The translations under genes and the position numbers were made by a program. Shown piece by piece: positions 60,018 through 64,000 of a DNA stretch of 64,000 nt. Position 1 is the stretch's first letter; each line of letters opens with the position of its first letter. The DNA is from Cardiocondyla obscurior (lineage: Eukaryota > Arthropoda > Insecta > Hymenoptera > Formicidae). The notes beneath the pieces were generated by a model, which was not told where the DNA came from, ran no database searches, and worked only from the letters and a program-made list of their open reading frames with translations. The stretch is from the NCBI RefSeq assembly GCF_019399895.1, contig NC_091865.1, positions 10,173,001 through 10,237,000 of the forward strand. The letters run 5' to 3'.

Positions 60018-63000
60018 CTTTTATATGTTTATGTCTATGTACATTATGTTTTAAAATTTGTTTAAAAGAATGTTAAAGAAATTTCTTCTTGAATTGATTG
60101 GGAAAAATTAATTTATTACAAATTATTAAGAATAACCATATATATGAATATACTAGTAATCGAAGTTTTTAATTAATTAAAAAAAAAAAAAAAAAAAGGA
60201 GATTAAATATAACAATGCAACGTGCCATGAAACGAATATAACTGCACTGTACTATTTCAAACTGTCGTCTATTCATCTATTTAAACTTTTTAATGGTTCG
60301 TTTAATATGATTCAACTTGCTTGCTCTTTCTTTGTTCACTTACGTTGCAATTGAAAGTTGCATAAATGTTACAACTTGACGTTAGTATGTGAACAAAGCA
60401 ACTTAACTGCCCGGTCAATGAAGTAACAGAAAACAATATGTGATCACATTACACATTGTCACAATGTAAATTCATCGGGCAAGGAACTGCTTGTAAATTC
60501 CAAAGCTAAACTTCACCATAACGTTCACCAAGTCTTCTGTACAGGCGCTGTTTGGGTTTTTTTTTTACTTAATACTGTAATACGTTTTCGTAAAAATTTT
60601 TCTGTCACTTTCTTGGCGATCAACGTTTTTCCAACTATTCGACGTTGTGTTCGTCTCTACTGATTGTCCAGACCCAAAGCACGCAGAATTAAGGCTCAAT
60701 TCAGACTATTCCTCCTCTCCTTCGCATTCTCTCCTCCACTCTTCTTCCTCTTCTCTCTCTTTTCCTCTTTGCCTCCCTCTCTTTTTTTCTTTTCTTTTCT
60801 TTTTTTTTTCCTTCCTCTTGCCTTCTCTCTTTTTCTTTTCCTTTGTTTTTCCAGCTTAGCTCCGAGCTTGCTTGAATTTTTTTTTTTTTATATTACTTTT
60901 ATCATTCAGATAATTTGTTTCTCACGAAATTTTTCCTCACATTGGGATACCAAATTTTAAAAGTATATCACATTTATATTTCTAACTACCACGAAAAAAA
61001 AAATAAATAAATAGAATTTAGGTTAGTTACTCCGACATATTAAAGACCGTTGCTTTGACGTAAAGTTACATTTAGTATTGTCGGAAACGATTATGTACGA
61101 ATTGTGATGAAAATTGGTCAATCTGCACGCTTTACTGGTCACCCTTATGTTTGACGCTTCACACTGAACGAGTTAACGGGTTATTAAGGTTGCGTTAAAT
61201 TTATTAATTTAATGTCTTTACATCGCACGATGCATATAATTATAGACAATTTCTATTGTTTAAAAAAAAAAGATCAAGTAAATGACATCTTGTCTTACTA
61301 AGAAACTGTCAAGTCCACTGTGATATCGAGTTGGCAACAAGAAATTCTACATTCCTTCGTCTCCTGGTCATGAATACCCCTGCCACTAATGTAAGAAGAA
61401 GACTGCGTATGCACAGAACTGGATATCCAAAAGGATCACAATAAAAAAAAAAAAAAATTATATAAGTAAATGTATATATCAATGATAAAATAATTATCTC
61501 TCTAATTTGACATTTAATAAACGTTTAATAGTAAATATATATTAAAATAAATTTCAAGTGTAAGGAATAAGTTGATTAATTATTAAGATTAAACCTAATA
61601 AGTAGACATTATTATTATTGATATCTTTAATATAATGATAAATAATATTTGTATTTTTTTTTTTTTTCAGAAAAAAATGTTTTAGATGAAGAAATCTTGT
61701 TTCCAAGTGCATTATTATTAGTATTCATAAAACATACATAATTATTATATAACTTCGTAAAAGTTATCTTGGTCTATCTCGTAATTACATCGCTCCTCGA
61801 TTTTCTTGTGTATTTTTCACGATTTGCACATAGCTATTACACTTGGTCGTGGAGTTAATCAACTGTTGAAAACGACTGTCATATTCATATAATCTTGCAA
61901 TTACGATGTCGTACAGCCGCGAACTTAACATTGAACTAATGTTTCGTCACACTGGTAGAATAAAATACTGGCGACTAACAGTTGGATCCGGTTCAACTTT
62001 ATCACTGAGGTTGGAAGAGTGGAAAACGTCAGGAACGCAGATACAGATGGAGACAAGACAAAAATTAATAAATAGTTTTACATTATAATATCGTGATGCA
62101 ATAATATTGGGTTTAATATTTTAGTTATAAATATGTAATTGTATATTGTATATATATATAATTGTGGAATGTGATTATGTTGCAGAAAAATATAGAGTAT
62201 ACGCAAGCGTGTCGTTTGCAGTACTGTTATTGGGGATTGGCGTACCTCTTTGGTGGCATACTACAACCGTACCTCGAGTTACACTTCCATATGCAGGAAT
62301 TGATGAATTGTCGCAACTAGACATTAGAATCACCACAAAGATCATTGTCGCAGCACTTTCACATAATCGTGCCAAGTCGCTCGCACACGAGATCAGGCAA
62401 ACCTTCGCAAATGCTGGTAGGTAAAAACACGAATGATTTTATGCTTGTTCGACGACATTTTCGAGTTTTTGACCTAACATTTGTGTACGTTAAAAAAATT
62501 TTCTCCACTGTTAAGATACGTACAATAACGAAGACCGCTGGCTACATCTTATACAGCAAATTAATAAAAAGAATTACGTTCGAAAATTAGTTGCTCTTTA
62601 CTAATTGTGACTCTTGATTTTTCAGAATTATATCAATTGGACGTGGAATATCAAGTAATTTCCAATAATCTCTTGGCATCTGCCTTTACATATCATGAAC
62701 TCGAAAAGGTAGCTTCGACTTTTGACTTAGATGTTGGTGGTTTGCTACTTCTGGAAGCGACGAATTTAAACGATGCTGTTTTGGTTGGTTCTAAAAGAAC
62801 CCTGTATTTTTCCACCGAAACCAGTGAGTTGATTGTTAACCAAACAGTTTTCTAAAAAAAGATTTACTTCTCAATAATTGTCATAAATATTTTTTTATAT
62901 TATACAAAAATTGATATACACGGTTTCAGGTGTTACTAAGTTGGTGCAAGTATTATCGGAATGGATTTTACATGATAAGTCATTGGCACTTACAAAGAAC

Positions 63001-64000
63001 GCGCTCGCAGATCCTACTGTATATAGTTTAGATGAGGAAAATAGAAGACGATTTCCTGCCAGTTTTTCATACGACGTTCTAGTCACTTTTGTTAATCCTG
63101 ACCCTGAAAAATTAAAAATTGTTTGGGACCTCAAAACGATGACTGAAGGTAATTAAATGTTTTTAAAGACCTCTTTTAAATTTTTTTTTAATATTTAAAA
63201 TATTAAAAATGTTAGGATATTTTTATTAATACATGATTATAACTAAAATTTAATTTCTGTTTTATTTTTTTACAGAGTATATGCAACCATTTTTAGATGA
63301 GTTATCCATTATGAGTAACTTTTCAGTAAAATCGCAATGGTTGTATTTGTTACCGTTAGATATAAATCCTAGACGTATACCCGACAGTAGTCCAAGCCGC
63401 AGACACTTCGCTCTGCGTGAAAGTGTTCTACCACAGCTCGTGACGCCGTTGGAGAAAAAATTAGGTTTGTAATTCGTACAAAAGTATTTTACATTAAACA
63501 CTAAATTTTATTAAATTTTAGCGTCGCAAGTTAGTCTTTATCCATGTATCAACTTGGTCGTTTATATGGTACCGTGTGACAACGCACCTCTACACATCTA
63601 TACTCACAGTGGACACAGATCACGAACAAATAGCAATGTCGAGGCCTTTCTTTCTCCAAGGTATCGTTTTACTTTTGATTTTCTCATAGTAAAAAGCAGA
63701 AACATCTTTTAAAACTCATCTATGTAATTTATTATAGATGGGGCGGCGTAATTTTTATTAATCCACCATCAGAGATGTGTGAGAACGCACAAAAAGATGA
63801 AACAATTACTGTTGTTCCTGAGGAAACTGCTATAGTAGGCACATTTCTAGCACAGTTTCGATTGTTACTAGGTATTCCAGAAATGGTAATGGCAATCTCT
63901 TAATATATTACATATATTATATAAAATTTGTCGAACGTTGCGTTTATTCTTTTGCGTATGTGTAACATTGATTTATAGCTAAAATACTTCTCAGTTTTTT
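54739..64000 (+). CDS. PIGS: PIG-S, GPI transamidase subunit, partial (3' end outside window)
   Basis: Coding exons 62186-62416, 62626-62823, 62930-63148, 63276-63464, 63522-63660, 63738-63885 and 63979 onward join in frame. They match PIG-S: an N-terminal membrane helix (YRVYASVSFAVLLLGIGVPL then WWHTTTVPRVTLPYAGIDEL), FPASFSYDVLVTFVNPDPEK, MQPFLDELSIMSNFSVKSQW, SPRWGGVIFINPP and FLAQFRLLLGIPEM. PIG-S belongs to the ER-lumenal complex with GPI8, GAA1, PIG-T and PIG-U that attaches GPI anchors to proteins. The first exon is inferred: 54739-54772 encodes MENTNCDFNVD plus one base, ends at a GTGAGT donor, and its phase fits the 62186 acceptor exactly (VD-EKYRVY). That gives a 7.4 kb first intron containing the whole INDY gene. 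The identity is firm; the first exon is moderately supported. Confidence 0.85.
55498..58432 (-). CDS. Indy: INDY-type SLC13 Na+/di- or tricarboxylate transporter
   Basis: Nine exons (58432-58365, 58290-58173, 58031-57760, 57615-57501, 57436-57375, 57024-56899, 56816-56487, 56232-55854, 55749-55498) join in frame to 573 residues, the normal SLC13 length. Many membrane helices are visible. Motifs: YWRSFVVVLWPLILIPIL, WVTEVMPLPITGMIPVVLYP, SMWISNTAATAMMIPIMETV (first SNT motif), GGIGTIVGSGTNLTLKG, WSLIFVLGGGFAISAGSTSS, ENVTELTANVAVANIILPVL, and HLPVGTPPNAIASAAGHIKT (the substrate/Na+ signature). These plasma-membrane carriers import citrate, succinate and related acids; the fly INDY is an electroneutral exchanger affecting metabolism and lifespan. 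The gene lies on the opposite strand inside the proposed PIG-S first intron. Confidence 0.94.
59982..60013. repeat. TA microsatellite
   Basis: A pure TA dinucleotide run in the intron or intergenic stretch upstream of INDY. Confidence 0.85.
60710..60880. repeat. Polypyrimidine low-complexity tract
   Basis: About 170 bp almost entirely C and T on the plus strand. The Ser/Phe/Leu-rich open frames here are composition artefacts. Confidence 0.8.

Larger units (their letters stand above)
58433..62185. other. Non-coding stretch: INDY upstream region inside PIG-S intron 1
   Basis: About 3.7 kb without a recognisable gene. It holds a TA microsatellite (59982-60013), inverted repeats near 59564-59645, a one-sided pyrimidine tract (60710-60880) and a poly-T/CAG acceptor-like site near 61660 with no coding sequence after it. 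A 60-codon open frame at 61906-62088 matches nothing. The part nearest 58433 should contain the INDY promoter. Confidence 0.45.

Noticed and set aside
60647..60960. Ser/Phe/Leu-rich open frames
   Set aside because: Composition artefact of the polypyrimidine tract.
61660..62088. Possible PIG-S first exon near a poly-T/CAG site, including the 60-codon frame at 61906
   Set aside because: The sequence after the acceptor meets a stop at once, and the 61906 frame ends in a stop with no suitable donor phase. The 54739 exon fits better.

Overview
The window looks like a piece of a hymenopteran insect chromosome, most likely an ant or a close relative. The evidence is spliced genes with mostly short AT-rich introns, an insect-type muscle myosin light chain with a Lys/Pro/Glu-rich head, a trithorax-group osa gene, one-to-one insect orthologues, and a GC- and CpG-dense zone embedded in otherwise AT-rich DNA. 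Gene identities come from reading the translations by eye. Splice sites were placed by hand, using GT/AG and frame continuity. No transcript or database evidence was available.

Layout, left to right. (1) 1-1828, minus: the 5' two thirds or more of a gene with an SRA/YDG domain followed by a long disordered tail; it runs off the left edge. (2) 3051-20460, plus: osa (ARID1/BAF250, SWI/SNF subunit), 20 coding exons that join in frame to about 2095 residues. It has a 6.4 kb fourth intron that is unusually CpG-rich, and a roughly 2.8 kb 3' UTR. (3) 23551-38632, minus: a VPS13-family lipid-transfer protein of about 50 short exons (roughly 3400 residues) with a divergent C-terminal region. (4) 39358-41147, plus: SPF45/RBM17 splicing factor. 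(5) 41861-44173, plus: muscle myosin regulatory light chain Mlc2, whose first coding exon holds only the ATG. (6) 45253-45775, minus: a short gene with only the N-terminus and membrane helix of a Na+/K+-ATPase beta subunit. (7) 46080-46415, minus: a single-exon, SNARE-only Vti1b-like protein. (8) 46968-48478, plus: ALG2. (9) 49138-49759, minus: mitochondrial ribosomal protein bS18 (MRPS18C). (10) 50323-53103, plus: cereblon (CRBN). (11) 54739 to beyond 64000, plus: PIG-S of the GPI transamidase. (12) 55498-58432, minus: an INDY-type SLC13 carrier nested in the proposed first intron of PIG-S.

The genes are unrelated housekeeping or tissue genes, not a pathway cluster. The clear organisational theme is divergent head-to-head pairs sharing short promoter gaps (SRA gene/osa, VPS13/SPF45, Vti1b/ALG2, MRPS18C/CRBN). 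Two genes are chromatin-related and share one promoter gap (SRA gene and osa). I saw no CRISPR array, phage, transposon ORF, rRNA or convincing tRNA. The most interesting items are the stand-alone divergent SRA gene, the VPS13 with a remodelled C-terminus, the truncated beta-subunit gene and the Habc-less Vti1b.
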